The notes under the pieces: generated by a model | What the model was told of the DNA's origin: nothing | The model's database searches: none | Seen by the model: the letters and a program-made list of their open reading frames with translations, nothing else | Assembly: GCF_021390435.2 (NCBI RefSeq) | Contig: NZ_JAJVCN010000001.1 | Location: 3,906,001 to 3,970,000 of the forward strand | Length of the DNA: 64,000 nucleotides | Source: Kibdelosporangium philippinense | GTDB lineage: Bacteria > Actinomycetota > Actinomycetes > Mycobacteriales > Pseudonocardiaceae | Direction: 5' to 3' | Shown here: piece after piece, positions 17,509 to 26,959 of the stretch | Numbering within the stretch: the stretch's first letter is position 1 | Layout: each line of letters starts with the position of its first letter | Translations under genes and position numbers: made by a program

Positions 17509-18687
17509 GTGACCAGGGAGGACGAGCCGCCACGGCTGTTGGTGACCGTGGTCCCGTACGCGTTGCTGGCGTTTCTGACCGTGTTCACGGTCGTCAACGA
17601 GGAGCATTTGCCGCTGGCCGATCTCGTGTTGTGCGCGGCGACTGCGGCGTGGATGTACGGGATGTTCACTCGACGCCGTGACTGGTGGGACCGGCCCGTG
17701 ATCATGGGCGTGTTCTTCACCGGTCTGCTGATTCTGACCGCGATCCTGGTGATCCGGCACCCGGCTTTCGGGTTTTTCACTCCGGCCCCGTACATCTATG
17801 CCTTCGCTATCCTGCCGTGGCCGTGGCGGTTGCCAGCTGCCGCCGGGGTCGCGGCTGTCGCGGGGATGGCCCAAGCATCCACTGTGGACAGTCCAGCGAT
17901 TTACGCGATCATCGTGGTTGTCAACGTGATCATCATGGTTGGCTTGGGGTGGATCCTCCGGCTCGAGGAGACCGAACGGGACGAGCTCAACCGTACGAAC
18001 AAGCTTCTGGCGACGACGCTTGCCGAGAATGCGGGCCTGCACGACCAATTGCTTGCTCAAGCCCGGGAAGCAGGCGTCCTGGATGAGCGCCAGCGGATGG
18101 CCCGCGAAATCCACGACACTCTTGCACAGGGGCTGACCGGGATCATCACCCAGCTGCAGGCGGCTGAGCAGCGTCACGACGTGCCCGACGAGTGGCGCAA
18201 ACCCTTCGATGCCATCAAGAAACTCGCTAGGGAAAGCCTGACCGAGGCCCGGCGCTCGGTCGACGCACTCCGCCCGGAACCCTTGGAAACCGGCCGTTTG
18301 AGCGACGCGTTGGCGGAAGTCGCCACCCAGTGGTCGAAGTTGCATGGGACCGCCGTGCAGGTCACCACCACTGGTATGGCGCGCCCTATGTCTCCGGAAG
18401 CGGAGTTTGCGCTTTTGCGTACGGCCCAGGAGGCTTTGGCGAACGTGGCAAAGCACGCACATGCTCGCCGGGTTGGCGTGACACTGTCCTATCTGGACAA
18501 TTCGGTCGCTTTGGATGTCCGGGACGACGGCACCGGCTTTTCACCCGCCGGGGTCAACGGCGGGTTCGGTCTTACGATCATGCGGCAGCGGGTGGAAAAG
18601 CTTTTCGGCACCCTGCAGATCGAATCCGAACCTGGAGCGGGGACAGGGATCTCGGCGTGCATCCCGATCGGAGGAACTCATGACTGA
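17509..18687 (+). CDS. NarL-type sensor histidine kinase
   Basis: A 392-residue membrane kinase. Five or six hydrophobic helices fill the first 150 residues with little extracytoplasmic loop, as in intramembrane-sensing kinases linked to ABC exporters. A coiled coil leads to the HisKA_3 dimerisation domain with the phospho-acceptor His202 in REIHDTLAQG, then a HATPase domain (AQEALANVAKHAHA, DDGTGF, GGFGLTIMRQRVE). GTG 17509 is chosen because it lies right after the permease and begins MTREDEPP. The last codons overlap the response regulator start by eight bases. Confidence 0.85.
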   Translation: MTREDEPPRLLVTVVPYALLAFLTVFTVVNEEHLPLADLVLCAATAAWMYGMFTRRRDWWDRPVIMGVFFTGLLILTAILVIRHPAFGFFTPAPYIYAFAILPWPWRLPAAAGVAAVAGMAQASTVDSPAIYAIIVVVNVIIMVGLGWILRLEETERDELNRTNKLLATTLAENAGLHDQLLAQAREAGVLDERQRMAREIHDTLAQGLTGIITQLQAAEQRHDVPDEWRKPFDAIKKLARESLTEARRSVDALRPEPLETGRLSDALAEVATQWSKLHGTAVQVTTTGMARPMSPEAEFALLRTAQEALANVAKHAHARRVGVTLSYLDNSVALDVRDDGTGFSPAGVNGGFGLTIMRQRVEKLFGTLQIESEPGAGTGISACIPIGGTHD

Positions 18688-19321
18688 CCGGCCGGTACGG
18701 CTGCTGATTGCCGACGACCATCCGGTTGTCCGGGATGGTTTGAGCAGCATGTTCGCTTCCGCGCCTGGTTTCTCGGTTGTCGGCGAGGCTGGGGATGGGG
18801 CTGAGGCTGTCCGGCTCGCCATTGAGCTTGAGCCTGACGTCATTTTGTTGGATCTTCGGATGCCTGGGATGGATGGGCTTACCGCGATCAAGGAACTGGA
18901 TCGGCAAGGGATTGCTGCTCGAGTGCTGGTTCTGACGACTTATGACACCGACAGTCACGTACTGCCTGCGATCGAGGCGGGTGCTACTGGATATTTGCTC
19001 AAGGACTCGCCGCGGGAGGATCTTCTTCGCGGGGCGCGGGCTGCGGCTAAAGGGGAAACCGTGCTTTCTCCTTCGGTTGCGGCTTGGTTGATGAACCGGG
19101 TCAAGGCTCCGGCTCCGCAGGTGCTCAGTCAGCGGGAGCTTGAGGTGCTTACCCTGGTCGCGGCTGGGAATACCAACCGGGAGGCGGCTGCTCGGTTGTT
19201 TATTACCGAGGCTACGGTTAAGAGCCATCTTTTGAATATCTATGGCAAGTTGGGGGTTAGCGATCGGGCTGCGGCGGTGGCTGAGGCTTATAACCAGCGA
19301 CTGCTGACTCCTCCGGGGTGA
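18680..19321 (+). CDS. NarL/LuxR-type response regulator
   Basis: A 213-residue regulator. The receiver domain has acidic ADDH at 11-14, phospho-acceptor Asp58 in ILLDLRMPGMDG, Thr in LVLTTYD and Lys in LLKDSP. The C-terminal LuxR helix-turn-helix is LSQRELEVLTLVAAGNTN then EATVKSHLLNIYGKLGV. The ATG overlaps the kinase gene (ATGACTGA). It presumably controls the upstream ABC exporter operon. Its 3' flank runs straight into the composite repeat at 19413. Confidence 0.9.
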   Translation: MTDRPVRLLIADDHPVVRDGLSSMFASAPGFSVVGEAGDGAEAVRLAIELEPDVILLDLRMPGMDGLTAIKELDRQGIAARVLVLTTYDTDSHVLPAIEAGATGYLLKDSPREDLLRGARAAAKGETVLSPSVAAWLMNRVKAPAPQVLSQRELEVLTLVAAGNTNREAAARLFITEATVKSHLLNIYGKLGVSDRAAAVAEAYNQRLLTPPG

Positions 19322-19412
19322 GTCAGCCGGTTTGGCCTTGGTTTCCAGAGGTGCGCTTTTCTGGTTTGACTCGGTTTCCAGCTGGGTTGCTTTGCTTTGT
19401 TCCTGTTCCGGC

Positions 19413-19934
19413 GTGGTTGTTGTGGCTTTGTTCCGGTTCCAGCGTTTCGGTGGTCACCGCGGCTCGATTTGACATGAGAACCCCGCGCGGCAATGCCACT
19501 GACTTGAGAGAGTCCTCGCACTTCAGAGGTGGTCTGCAGGTGTGGGGCGCGAGGTTGATCTTTAGAGGTGCGAAACGCGAGTGGCCCGGCCCGCAAGCAA
19601 GGCGTACCCGCGCCACCGATGGACGAGACTGTCCACAGTGGCCCTCATTCAGGCCCGCCATGGTCCGTGAGGGGAACTTGTGGTGCGTTGGATGCCGCGA
19701 AGGTGGCCTTCACGGCACCAGCCGGGGTAACAGGAGTAACGCGCGGGGTAAGTGAGACTAATGTGACGATCAATCGTCCATTATGGACATCAACGCCACC
19801 GCCAATCGACCCTGCGCCGCTTGCCACCAGCCAGAATGCTTAAGTCAGTGGCATTGCCGCGCGGGGTTCCCATGTCAAATCGAGCCGCGGTGACCACCGA
19901 AACGCTGGAACAGGAACAAAGCCACAACAACCAC
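19413..19934. repeat. Composite dispersed repeat, copy 1, with 93-bp inverted arms
   Basis: The arms 19413-19505 and 19842-19934 are near-identical inverted copies; each begins GTGGTTGTTGTGGCTTTGTT (outer end) and finishes CACTGACTT (inner end). Between them are two dissimilar halves that recur, inverted, in the second copy at 39541-40405. Outside the arms (19322-19412 and 19935-20062) degenerate TTCCAGCTTGGTTGC-like units continue to the flanking stops. The block fills the gap between two convergent genes; small frames in it do not look coding. It resembles a MITE with long inverted arms or a paired 3'-flank element. Confidence 0.8.
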
Positions 19935-21009
19935 ACCGAAAACCGAAGCCGAGCCACAAAAACCCAGCTGGAAACCGAGCCAAACCACAACCAACCAAGC
20001 TGGAAGCAGAGTCGAGCCAAGCAACCAAGCTGAAAACCGAAGCCAACCGACCAGACCGAGCCTCACCAACCGGCAATAAGCGAACCCGGCGCCCACGTGG
20101 AATGCGTACCACTGCTGACCCGCTCAGGCAACCGAATCCGAGCCACCGGCCCCGCACTGACATCACTGGCATGGAAGATCAAGCACTCGGACAAATCCCG
20201 ATTCATATCCGAGGTGATCGTGACCAGATAGCCATCATCCTCCGAAGTCGACCCAACCCGAGGAGCCATAGCAGTCTCGCTGCCGAACACGCCTTCACCA
20301 AACTCATACCGTTCCGCCGACCCGGTAAGCGAATCGTGCTTGACCAACCCGTCGAAAAGGAACCACCCGGCCGGAGAAGTCGCAGCGTAGCTATACCTGT
20401 GCCGCCTGCCCGCGTACTGCTGGTTGATCATGCCGAACTCGCTGGTCACGTCGGTCAGCCGCTCCTCCTTGCACAACCCGGTGGTCATGTTGAGCCGCCA
20501 CCGATGCAAATGGGTACCAAGCTGGTTGCTGTCCAAGAACCGGAACATGCGCTGGTAAAGCGAGCCACCACCGGACGGAGGCACCGGGTTGGTCTGGAAG
20601 AAACCTTCCAACACAACCTCGTCGCCTTCCTCGTACGCATTGGTCCAGTGCAGCACATACGTCGGGTCCGCCTCGAACCACTTGATATCCGCAGTCTTAC
20701 CCCTACGCGGGATCACCGCCAACCGGGTCGGAATATCCGGATAGAACCGCGATGCATACTTTCCCTTCGCCAACGCTTCCGGAGCCCAAAACAATGGAAG
20801 ATCGTTCAGAATCGCATAGTTCTCGGTAAACGCCATATCGTGCGGCAATCGAGGCCCGGGCAGCGGCACGTCAATGTACGTAACCAGGTTGTCGTCAGCA
20901 TCCACCACCCCGTAATGCATGTACGGCGCCTCGGTGCTGTAGTTGAAGAACAGCAGCTCGCCCGTGCGCTCGTCATACTTCGGGTGCGCGGAAACCCCTA
21001 CATCACTAG

Positions 21010-22527
21010 TACGGCAGCAGCCATTCGTTAGCTGACCTGGGTGATCTTGATGTCGCGGGCGAGTCTGGCGCGTTTGTGGAACCAGCGTGATCGTGCTTGA
21101 TGCCTGCGGCGCCAGTTCACCCAGTGGGTTGCGTGTCCAGGTGGTCGGGGTGTGGTGGTGCCGGCGATCAGATGCTTGATTTCGGGGATGGTGAGCGGGA
21201 TCAGGCCGGGATCAGCGGGTGGGAGCTGGTCGGGGTGTAGGGGTTCGGGGGCTTGACTGTCGGTGCGGTCGCGGAGCAGTGCGGCGGTGACCGCGCAGAC
21301 CGCAAGAGCGGCGCATACAAGCACGGCGTGTCGGGCGATCGCGGTGTAGAGCCTGACCTGAGCCTGGTCCAGGCCGAAACAGTCTTTGCCGAACTCGAAT
21401 CCTTCCTCGACAGGCCAACGCAGCCCGGCGGCGCGGATCAGCCGGGTCTTGGTGAGCAGTGCGCTTTCGGGCACGTAGCAGTAGTGGAAGGCCAACTCGC
21501 CGGTGCGCAGGTGTTTGCGGATGAGGAGGTAGTGGCGGGCCGAGTTGGTGGCGATCCAGGCCCAGGCATACCACCGGTCGCCTTTGGAGCCCTTGCCGGC
21601 CGAGCGGATTTCCCACTGTCGCTCGCGTTTCAGCAATGTCTTCGTGGCCTGGTCGCAGGACAGCTCCATGCCGCTGGACAGGATGATCCGGAAGTTCTTC
21701 TGAACCCGCAGCACATAGGCTTGCTTGTCGGCCTCGAAGTGGGCCCGCAACTCGGTGCAGCTGCCGTAAACCTCGTCCCCGCAGTAGAAATCAGGCCGGA
21801 ACCCGTCCGCGGCCACCGTCGTGCAGATGTCGATGGCCAACTGTCCTTTGGTGCGGAACGTCAGATCCAGGGGAAGCGCCGAGCGCAGCGACGTCACCGG
21901 GTCGCTGATGTGCTCTTCGGGAATCCACTGTTGGAACCCGATCAACGCATGCCCGACACCTTCGCGCACATAGGACAGGTGCACCGTGTTGATCCCGTTC
22001 TCCACCCGACCCGCGCAGCCCAGATGCTGCCGTTTGACACCCGCGGTGGCTTCACCTTTCTTCTGCTGCCCCGTCTCATCCAGCGCCCCGATCACCAACT
22101 TCCCGCGCCGGCGCCCGCCCTTGCGGGCCGCTTCCTCCAACCCGGACACCGCGAACCGCCGGATCTGCGCCATCGCCTCGGCCTCGTCCCACACCGCCCG
22201 GTTCAGCAGCCGCTGCGTCCGATCCGGTGTCCGGTCCCCGACATACTCAGCGATGGTCCAGCCGTTCCGTTTCGGCAGCTCGCTTGTCACCGCCCGCACG
22301 TACTTACGCGCCTGCACGAACGGCTCGATCCGCCGAAAACACGAACGCAGCCGTTCGGACAGCTCACCCAGTTTCCGCCCAGCCAACCGAGCACCTATCC
22401 TGGCAGCCGCAGCCGCCTGCGATCCTGTAGTTCTCACAAACACATGATCAACAGGCGGCTGCCCCATGTCGCCACCGGCCCCAGCTACACATCCCCACAG
22501 GTCACAACCCGAATGGCTGCTGCCGTA
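21010..22527 (-). mobile_element. Complete IS701-family element, 1518 bp
   Basis: Perfect 18-bp terminal inverted repeats, TACGGCAGCAGCCATTCG (21010-21027) and its complement (22510-22527), bounded by a CTAG duplication (21006-21009 and 22528-22531). One intact transposase gene fills it. Four-base CTAG-type targets are typical of IS701. The perfect ends and reconstructable target show a recent insertion. Confidence 0.95.
21028..22467 (-). CDS. IS701-family transposase
   Basis: A 479-residue DDE transposase. Catalytic candidates are Asp in VIGALDETGQQKKG, Asp in YCGDEVYG and Glu in WPVEEGFEFGKDCFGL. No frameshift or stop is seen. The gene starts 60 bases inside the right repeat and its stop abuts the left repeat, the compact layout of the family. 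It disrupts a carotenoid oxygenase gene read in the same direction. Confidence 0.9.
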   Translation of the reverse strand: MGQPPVDHVFVRTTGSQAAAAARIGARLAGRKLGELSERLRSCFRRIEPFVQARKYVRAVTSELPKRNGWTIAEYVGDRTPDRTQRLLNRAVWDEAEAMAQIRRFAVSGLEEAARKGGRRRGKLVIGALDETGQQKKGEATAGVKRQHLGCAGRVENGINTVHLSYVREGVGHALIGFQQWIPEEHISDPVTSLRSALPLDLTFRTKGQLAIDICTTVAADGFRPDFYCGDEVYGSCTELRAHFEADKQAYVLRVQKNFRIILSSGMELSCDQATKTLLKRERQWEIRSAGKGSKGDRWYAWAWIATNSARHYLLIRKHLRTGELAFHYCYVPESALLTKTRLIRAAGLRWPVEEGFEFGKDCFGLDQAQVRLYTAIARHAVLVCAALAVCAVTAALLRDRTDSQAPEPLHPDQLPPADPGLIPLTIPEIKHLIAGTTTPRPPGHATHWVNWRRRHQARSRWFHKRARLARDIKITQVS

Positions 22528-23069
22528 CTAGGGAATCCACCGTTCCAGGTTGCCTTGCCGAGAGTCTCCAGTGTGGTCGGACTCAGCCGATACAAGTCAC
22601 CACACTGGTAAAAGCTGGTCAGCGCAACACCGTTGTGCATAACCACATCCGTGCTCGACGCGTCCTTCATCCGTCCGCGCGCGCCCCAACCGGTCTGCTG
22701 GGGTGAGCGCGCCGGGTCTTCGGCCAGGCCTGCCCACAACGCACGCCCGGCCTCCTGCTCGGCAACGAAGCCATCCGTACGAATGAATTTGTTGCGATAA
22801 AAGGCTTTTCCGCCACGGAAGCCGACCGCGTGCACCATCCCGTCGCCGTCGAAAGGGTGGTAGATCTCGACGGCCGGGTGCACCGGGTTCTCCGTGTTAC
22901 GCAGGTACACGCCCTCAAGGTCGGCCGGGATCTCGCCGGTCACCTCAAGGGAGACGGCGGCGCGCTCCACATGCTGCGGGCGCCAAGGCCCGGTGCGATA
23001 CGGGTGGTCGTCGTCCTGTGGCAGCGTCGTCAACGCGCGGCCCAGCACCTCGATGTCCATCGATTCCCC

Positions 23070-24260
23070 TTACGCAGTGACCACGAAACTGGCGCACGTC
23101 GCCGTGCTGCCGCCGATGTTGAGCGTGGCCGCGGTCCGCGCACCGGCCACCTGGTAGTCCCCGGCCGTCCCGGTGACCTGCTTGTACGCGTCGAGCACCA
23201 TCCGCACCCCAGTCGCGCCGACCGGGTGCCCACCGCCGATCAAGCCGCCGCTCGGGTTGACGGGAATCCGCCCGCCGATCTCCAGATCCCCATTTTCCAC
23301 GGCTTTCCAGCTATCGCCAGGAGCCGTGATGCCAAAGTGGTCGATGGCCGCGTACTCGCTCATCGAGAAGCAGTCATGCGTCTCGATGAGCGAAACCTCG
23401 GAAACCTTGGCCCGGTTGAAAGCATCGAGAATCGTCTGACGGACATGCGGCAGCACATACGGTTCGTCCGCGGAACGCGCCAGCTTCTGCGCCATCGGCA
23501 GACCAACAGTGCGATGCCCCCACCCAGCAAGCACAGCGCTAGGCGTGTTGGCCACGTAACGCGAGCTGACCAACACGACACCAGCCGCACCATCAGTCAT
23601 GGCACTGCAGTCGGTACGCCGGATCCGGCCCTCGACAAGCGGATTAGCCGTGTCATCAGCGGCGAAACTGCCAGGAGTGAACGTCCAGTCCCGGGTTTGG
23701 GCATTCGGGTTGTTACGGGCATTGCGCACATTGAGCTCAGCTATAGCGCGCAAATGCTTGTCGTCGAGCCCATAGCGACGGTCGTACTCATCGGCAAGCA
23801 GGTCAAACATGTGCGGCCACATGAAAGTCGCTGTCTCGCCCTCATGTCCGACCCACGCGGCGGCTCCGAGGTGTTTGGCCCCAAGCTCGCCGTGGACGGT
23901 CTTCTCTATCTCCGCGCCAAGCACCAAAGCGACGTCGTAGCGGCCCGATTCGAGGTCGGCCATCGCGCCCAGCACAGCCATCGAACCAGAAGCACACGCC
24001 GCCTCGTGACGCACAGCGGGCACGCCCCACAGGCCGGGTTCGACTGTCGCGGGCATGGCCCCCAGGTGGCCCTGGCCGGTGAAAAGTTGCCCGAAGGCGT
24101 TGCCGACATGGATCACCCCGATGTCGGTTGGCCGGACGCGCGCCTGGTCGAGCGTGTGCTGGACGGTCTCGGCGAACAGGTCGGCGATGTCCAGCCCTTC
24201 CCGCACGGTGTTACGGGCGAAGTCGGTCTGGTAACCGCCAACGATTCTGGTGGTTGCCAC
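23070..24260 (-). CDS. Thiolase-family acetyl-CoA acyltransferase
   Basis: A 396-residue thiolase of the SCP-x/lipid-transfer type. The nucleophilic cysteine is Cys89 in HEAACASGS and the catalytic His345 lies in GGGHPVGATG; a C-terminal Cys near 390 may be the second one. It catalyses thiolytic cleavage or condensation of acyl-CoA; the substrate is not evident. It is upstream of, and cotranscribed with, the broken carotenoid oxygenase gene. It faces a divergent double-HxlR regulator whose operator-like repeats lie in the shared 46-base gap. Confidence 0.85.
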   Translation of the reverse strand: MATTRIVGGYQTDFARNTVREGLDIADLFAETVQHTLDQARVRPTDIGVIHVGNAFGQLFTGQGHLGAMPATVEPGLWGVPAVRHEAACASGSMAVLGAMADLESGRYDVALVLGAEIEKTVHGELGAKHLGAAAWVGHEGETATFMWPHMFDLLADEYDRRYGLDDKHLRAIAELNVRNARNNPNAQTRDWTFTPGSFAADDTANPLVEGRIRRTDCSAMTDGAAGVVLVSSRYVANTPSAVLAGWGHRTVGLPMAQKLARSADEPYVLPHVRQTILDAFNRAKVSEVSLIETHDCFSMSEYAAIDHFGITAPGDSWKAVENGDLEIGGRIPVNPSGGLIGGGHPVGATGVRMVLDAYKQVTGTAGDYQVAGARTAATLNIGGSTATCASFVVTA

Positions 24261-24269
24261 TCTCCATTA

Positions 24270-24308
24270 CTACAACAAACAGAGTTGATGCGCTACAACT
24301 AACAGAGT
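24270..24308. promoter_or_regulatory. Direct-repeat operator between thiolase and HxlR genes
   Basis: CTACAACAAACAGAGT (24270-24285) and CTACAACTAACAGAGT (24293-24308) differ at one base and are 23 bases apart, about two helical turns. The second copy runs into the GTG start (24307). They are the likely binding sites of the tandem-HxlR protein. Confidence 0.7.
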
Positions 24309-25224
24309 GATCACGCGACTCGACGCTGGCGGGCCGAACGCGATCGCCGTCAGCAACGGCATCGTCGGCGACGAGTGGACGCTGTGGATCGTCGAACTCG
24401 CCCTCACCGAAGGCCTGAGCAAGTACAACGAGTGGCTCAACGCTGGCCCGATCTCCACCGCCGTGCTGACAACGCGGCTCAACCGGTTGGTTGAGGCCGA
24501 CATTCTGCGGCGGACAGCCGGTCAGTATCTGTTGACCAAGCGCGGCAGGCAGATGTGGCCGATCTTGCTGTCGATGTGGGCGTGGGAGCAGCGCTGGGTC
24601 GACGCAGCCAACCTACCGGAGATGCGGCACGGCAAGTGCGGCCGGATTTTCAGCCCGCTGCTGGCGTGCGAGGCGTGCGACGAAGTCACCGCCGCCCGGG
24701 ATGTGCTGGGCAAGTTCGGGCCGAGCGGTGGCTGGGAGCGCAGCATTCCCACTGGCGTCACCCGTCGCCGTGCCCACTCCGGCAACCGGCCGACCGAACT
24801 GATCACGCAGACCATGGCGCTGATCGGCAACCGCTGGTCCACAGCATTGGTTGGCGCGGCGTTCCTTGGGGCGACGCGGTTCGGCGAGTTCGAGCAGCGC
24901 ATGGGCGCGCCGCCCACGATCGTCGCGGACCGGCTGCGGACGTTCTGCGATATCGGTGTGCTTGTCGCGACGCCGAATCCACAACGCGCGGACTGGGTGA
25001 TGTACCACCTGACCGACAAGGGCAGGGCCTTCTTTCCTGTGGTGGCAACCGTGATCGAGTGGGGACACCGCTGGTTCCAGGCGCCGGAAGGCCCTGCCCT
25101 GCGGTTGACGCACACGAAATGCGGGCGCGCCTTCCATCCGCGACTGCAGTGCGGTGAGTGCGGCGAGCGGCTGCGCGGCGCCTCGGTTCAGGTCGAACGG
25201 TCGCGCCGGTCGGTAGCAACCTGA
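24307..25224 (+). CDS. Tandem-domain HxlR regulator with two Cys-rich knuckles
   Basis: A 305-residue protein with two HxlR winged-helix domains in one chain (about 15-105: IVGDEWTLWIVELAL, ISTAVLTTRLNRLV; about 160-255: ALIGNRWSTALVGAAFLG, PPTIVADRLRTFCD). Each is followed by a short Cys motif, CGRIFSPLLACEACD and CGRAFHPRLQCGECG, suggesting metal binding. HxlR proteins normally dimerise; a fused pair would read tandem sites, and two matching 16-base direct repeats lie at its start. It is divergent from the thiolase operon, which it probably controls. Confidence 0.85.
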   Translation: MITRLDAGGPNAIAVSNGIVGDEWTLWIVELALTEGLSKYNEWLNAGPISTAVLTTRLNRLVEADILRRTAGQYLLTKRGRQMWPILLSMWAWEQRWVDAANLPEMRHGKCGRIFSPLLACEACDEVTAARDVLGKFGPSGGWERSIPTGVTRRRAHSGNRPTELITQTMALIGNRWSTALVGAAFLGATRFGEFEQRMGAPPTIVADRLRTFCDIGVLVATPNPQRADWVMYHLTDKGRAFFPVVATVIEWGHRWFQAPEGPALRLTHTKCGRAFHPRLQCGECGERLRGASVQVERSRRSVAT

Positions 25225-25473
25225 TCCATGGCGCGCAACCGCCTTCGTTGATCGTGACAAACGTCGCACGAGCCCTCGTCCTGGACCGGCCATGATCATC
25301 GATTACCCACCCTGACCTGCAGGTTTCAGCCACAGCTGACAATTGATCCGAGTTCGGAAAATCGGGTGAGAAGAGAGACTGGATACGGAAGACTCGGCAG
25401 AGTCGATGAGTTTCACCATGCATGCCGGTCTGTACCGGTGACCACACCTCGAGGACCCAGCTAGGAGCGAACC

Positions 25474-26943
25474 ATGCCAAGTGCGCCCCGGGAACGTCCA
25501 GCCGATTCGGTAGGCCGGACGCCGACCGTGGTCCGGCTGCTCGTGCTGGCCACGTTCGTGGTGATCCTCAACGAGACCATCATGATCAACGCCATTCCCC
25601 GGCTGATGGAGTCGTTGCAGGTCACCGAGCAGTCGGCGCAGTGGGTGTCCACCGTCTTCATGCTGACCATGGCCGCGGTCATCCCGATGACCGGCTGGTT
25701 CCTGGTGCGCGTGACCACCCGTCAGGCGTACACGATCGCGATGGGTGTGTTCATCTCAGGCACCCTGCTCTCGGCCGTCGCGCCGTCGTTCGGCGTGCTG
25801 CTGATCGGCCGGGTCGTGCAGGCAGCGGGCACGGCCGTGATGATGCCCTTGCTGACGACCACGTTGATGAACGTGGTCCCCGAAGAGGCTCGCGGTCGGG
25901 TGATGGGAAACGTCATCCTGGCGATATCCGTGGCGCCCGCGCTGGGGCCCGCTGTGTCCGGGCTGATCCTGCAGCTCGGATCGTGGCGGCTGCTGTTCGT
26001 GGTGGTCCTGCCGATCGCGGCCCTGGTGACGGTGTTCGGGCTGCGCAAGTTGGAGAACATCGGTGAGCCGGAAATCAGCTCCATCGACTGGCTCAGCATC
26101 ATCGTGGCGACGGTGGGCTTCGGTGGTCTGGTGTACGGGCTGAGCCTGTTCGGCGAGGGCGCCGGTCACGTCGGACTCGGTATCGGCATCGTCGCAGGCG
26201 GGATCGTGACCATCGGGATTTTCGTGCTCCGCCAGCTCAAGCTGCAGCGTTCCGGCGGGCCGCTGTTGGACCTGCGTGTCCTGCGGTACCGCACGTACGG
26301 GCTGTCGTTGGCGCTGTTGTCCATTGGATTCCTGGCAATGCTCGGCGCGATGATCCTGCTGCCGCTGTACCTGCAGAACCTGCGTGGGCTGAGCCCGTTG
26401 CAGACCGGTCTGCTCGTCATGCCGGGTGGTCTGGCAATGGGTCTGCTCGGACCGACTGTTGGCAAGGTGTTCGACAAGTTCGGCAGCCGGGTGCTGGTGA
26501 TCCCCGGTGCGATCGGCACGGTGCTCGGCCTCGCCGGGCTCACCCAGGTGTCCGAGACCATGCCCTACTGGCTGATCCTCGCGCTGCACACGCTGCTGAT
26601 GGTGTCGCTTGCGGCAACGTTCACCCCCGCGTTCACGCTGGGCCTTGGCGCGCTGCCGAGGAATTTGTACTCGCACGGCAGCTCGATGCTCGGGACGTTG
26701 CAGCAGGTCGCCGCGGCCTTCGGCACCGCGCTTGTGGTGACTGTGCTGTCCGCGCGGTCGGCGTCCCTCGTCGCTGATGGCGTTGCCATGCCTGCCGCGC
26801 AGTTGAGCGGGATGCGGCTGGCGTTCATCGTCGCGGCCGCGCTTTCGCTGCTGACCGTCGTCGTCGCGTTGATGATGCCGAACCGGGCTGACGCGTCCCA
26901 CGACGACGATGACGAAAAAGAAGCCGTCGGATTCGCGCACTGA
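25474..26943 (+). CDS. DHA2 (EmrB/QacA-type) MFS multidrug exporter
   Basis: A 489-residue, 14-helix transporter. Family features: NETIMINAIPRLMESLQ in helix 1, QWVSTVFMLTMAAVIP in helix 2, the antiporter motif region ILAISVAPALGPAVSG in helix 5, and an acidic cytoplasmic tail (HDDDDEKE). It exports drugs or secondary metabolites using protons. ATG 25474 follows TAGGAG. The 250 bases upstream hold no gene or clear operator. The methyltransferase pseudogene starts 16 bases after its stop. Confidence 0.85.
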   Translation: MPSAPRERPADSVGRTPTVVRLLVLATFVVILNETIMINAIPRLMESLQVTEQSAQWVSTVFMLTMAAVIPMTGWFLVRVTTRQAYTIAMGVFISGTLLSAVAPSFGVLLIGRVVQAAGTAVMMPLLTTTLMNVVPEEARGRVMGNVILAISVAPALGPAVSGLILQLGSWRLLFVVVLPIAALVTVFGLRKLENIGEPEISSIDWLSIIVATVGFGGLVYGLSLFGEGAGHVGLGIGIVAGGIVTIGIFVLRQLKLQRSGGPLLDLRVLRYRTYGLSLALLSIGFLAMLGAMILLPLYLQNLRGLSPLQTGLLVMPGGLAMGLLGPTVGKVFDKFGSRVLVIPGAIGTVLGLAGLTQVSETMPYWLILALHTLLMVSLAATFTPAFTLGLGALPRNLYSHGSSMLGTLQQVAAAFGTALVVTVLSARSASLVADGVAMPAAQLSGMRLAFIVAAALSLLTVVVALMMPNRADASHDDDDEKEAVGFAH

Positions 26944-26959
26944 TCGCTAACCTTCGCCG

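Larger units (their letters stand above)
20063..23060 (-). pseudogene. Carotenoid cleavage oxygenase gene split by IS701
   Basis: The N-terminal part (23060-22532) and C-terminal part (21005-20063) belong to one carotenoid oxygenase. Removing the IS and one copy of CTAG gives 1476 bases, 491 residues, with the frame intact: GGFPSDVGVSAHPKYDE at the join. The four iron-binding histidines of the family are visible in SAHPKYD, LPHDMAFTEN, LHWTNAYEEGD and SGTHSTWAP, so the gene was functional before the hit. The enzyme would cleave carotenoid or stilbenoid double bonds oxidatively. ATG 23060 lies 9 bases after the thiolase stop, implying a joint operon. Neither fragment can make active enzyme now. 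Confidence 0.9.

Noticed and set aside
19318..20172. Several small frames in composite repeat 1 (also 39289-40590)
   Set aside because: They occur on both strands in all frames of a repeated non-coding unit, with Trp/Cys/Ser-rich or Lys/Asn/Gln-rich composition and no consistent start.
22830..24302. 490-codon plus-strand frame
   Set aside because: Antisense to the thiolase and carotenoid oxygenase genes; high-GC codon bias leaves the opposite strand open.
25756..26940. 394-codon minus-strand frame, Gln/His/Arg-rich
   Set aside because: Antisense of a 14-helix transporter; hydrophobic codons read backwards give such composition.
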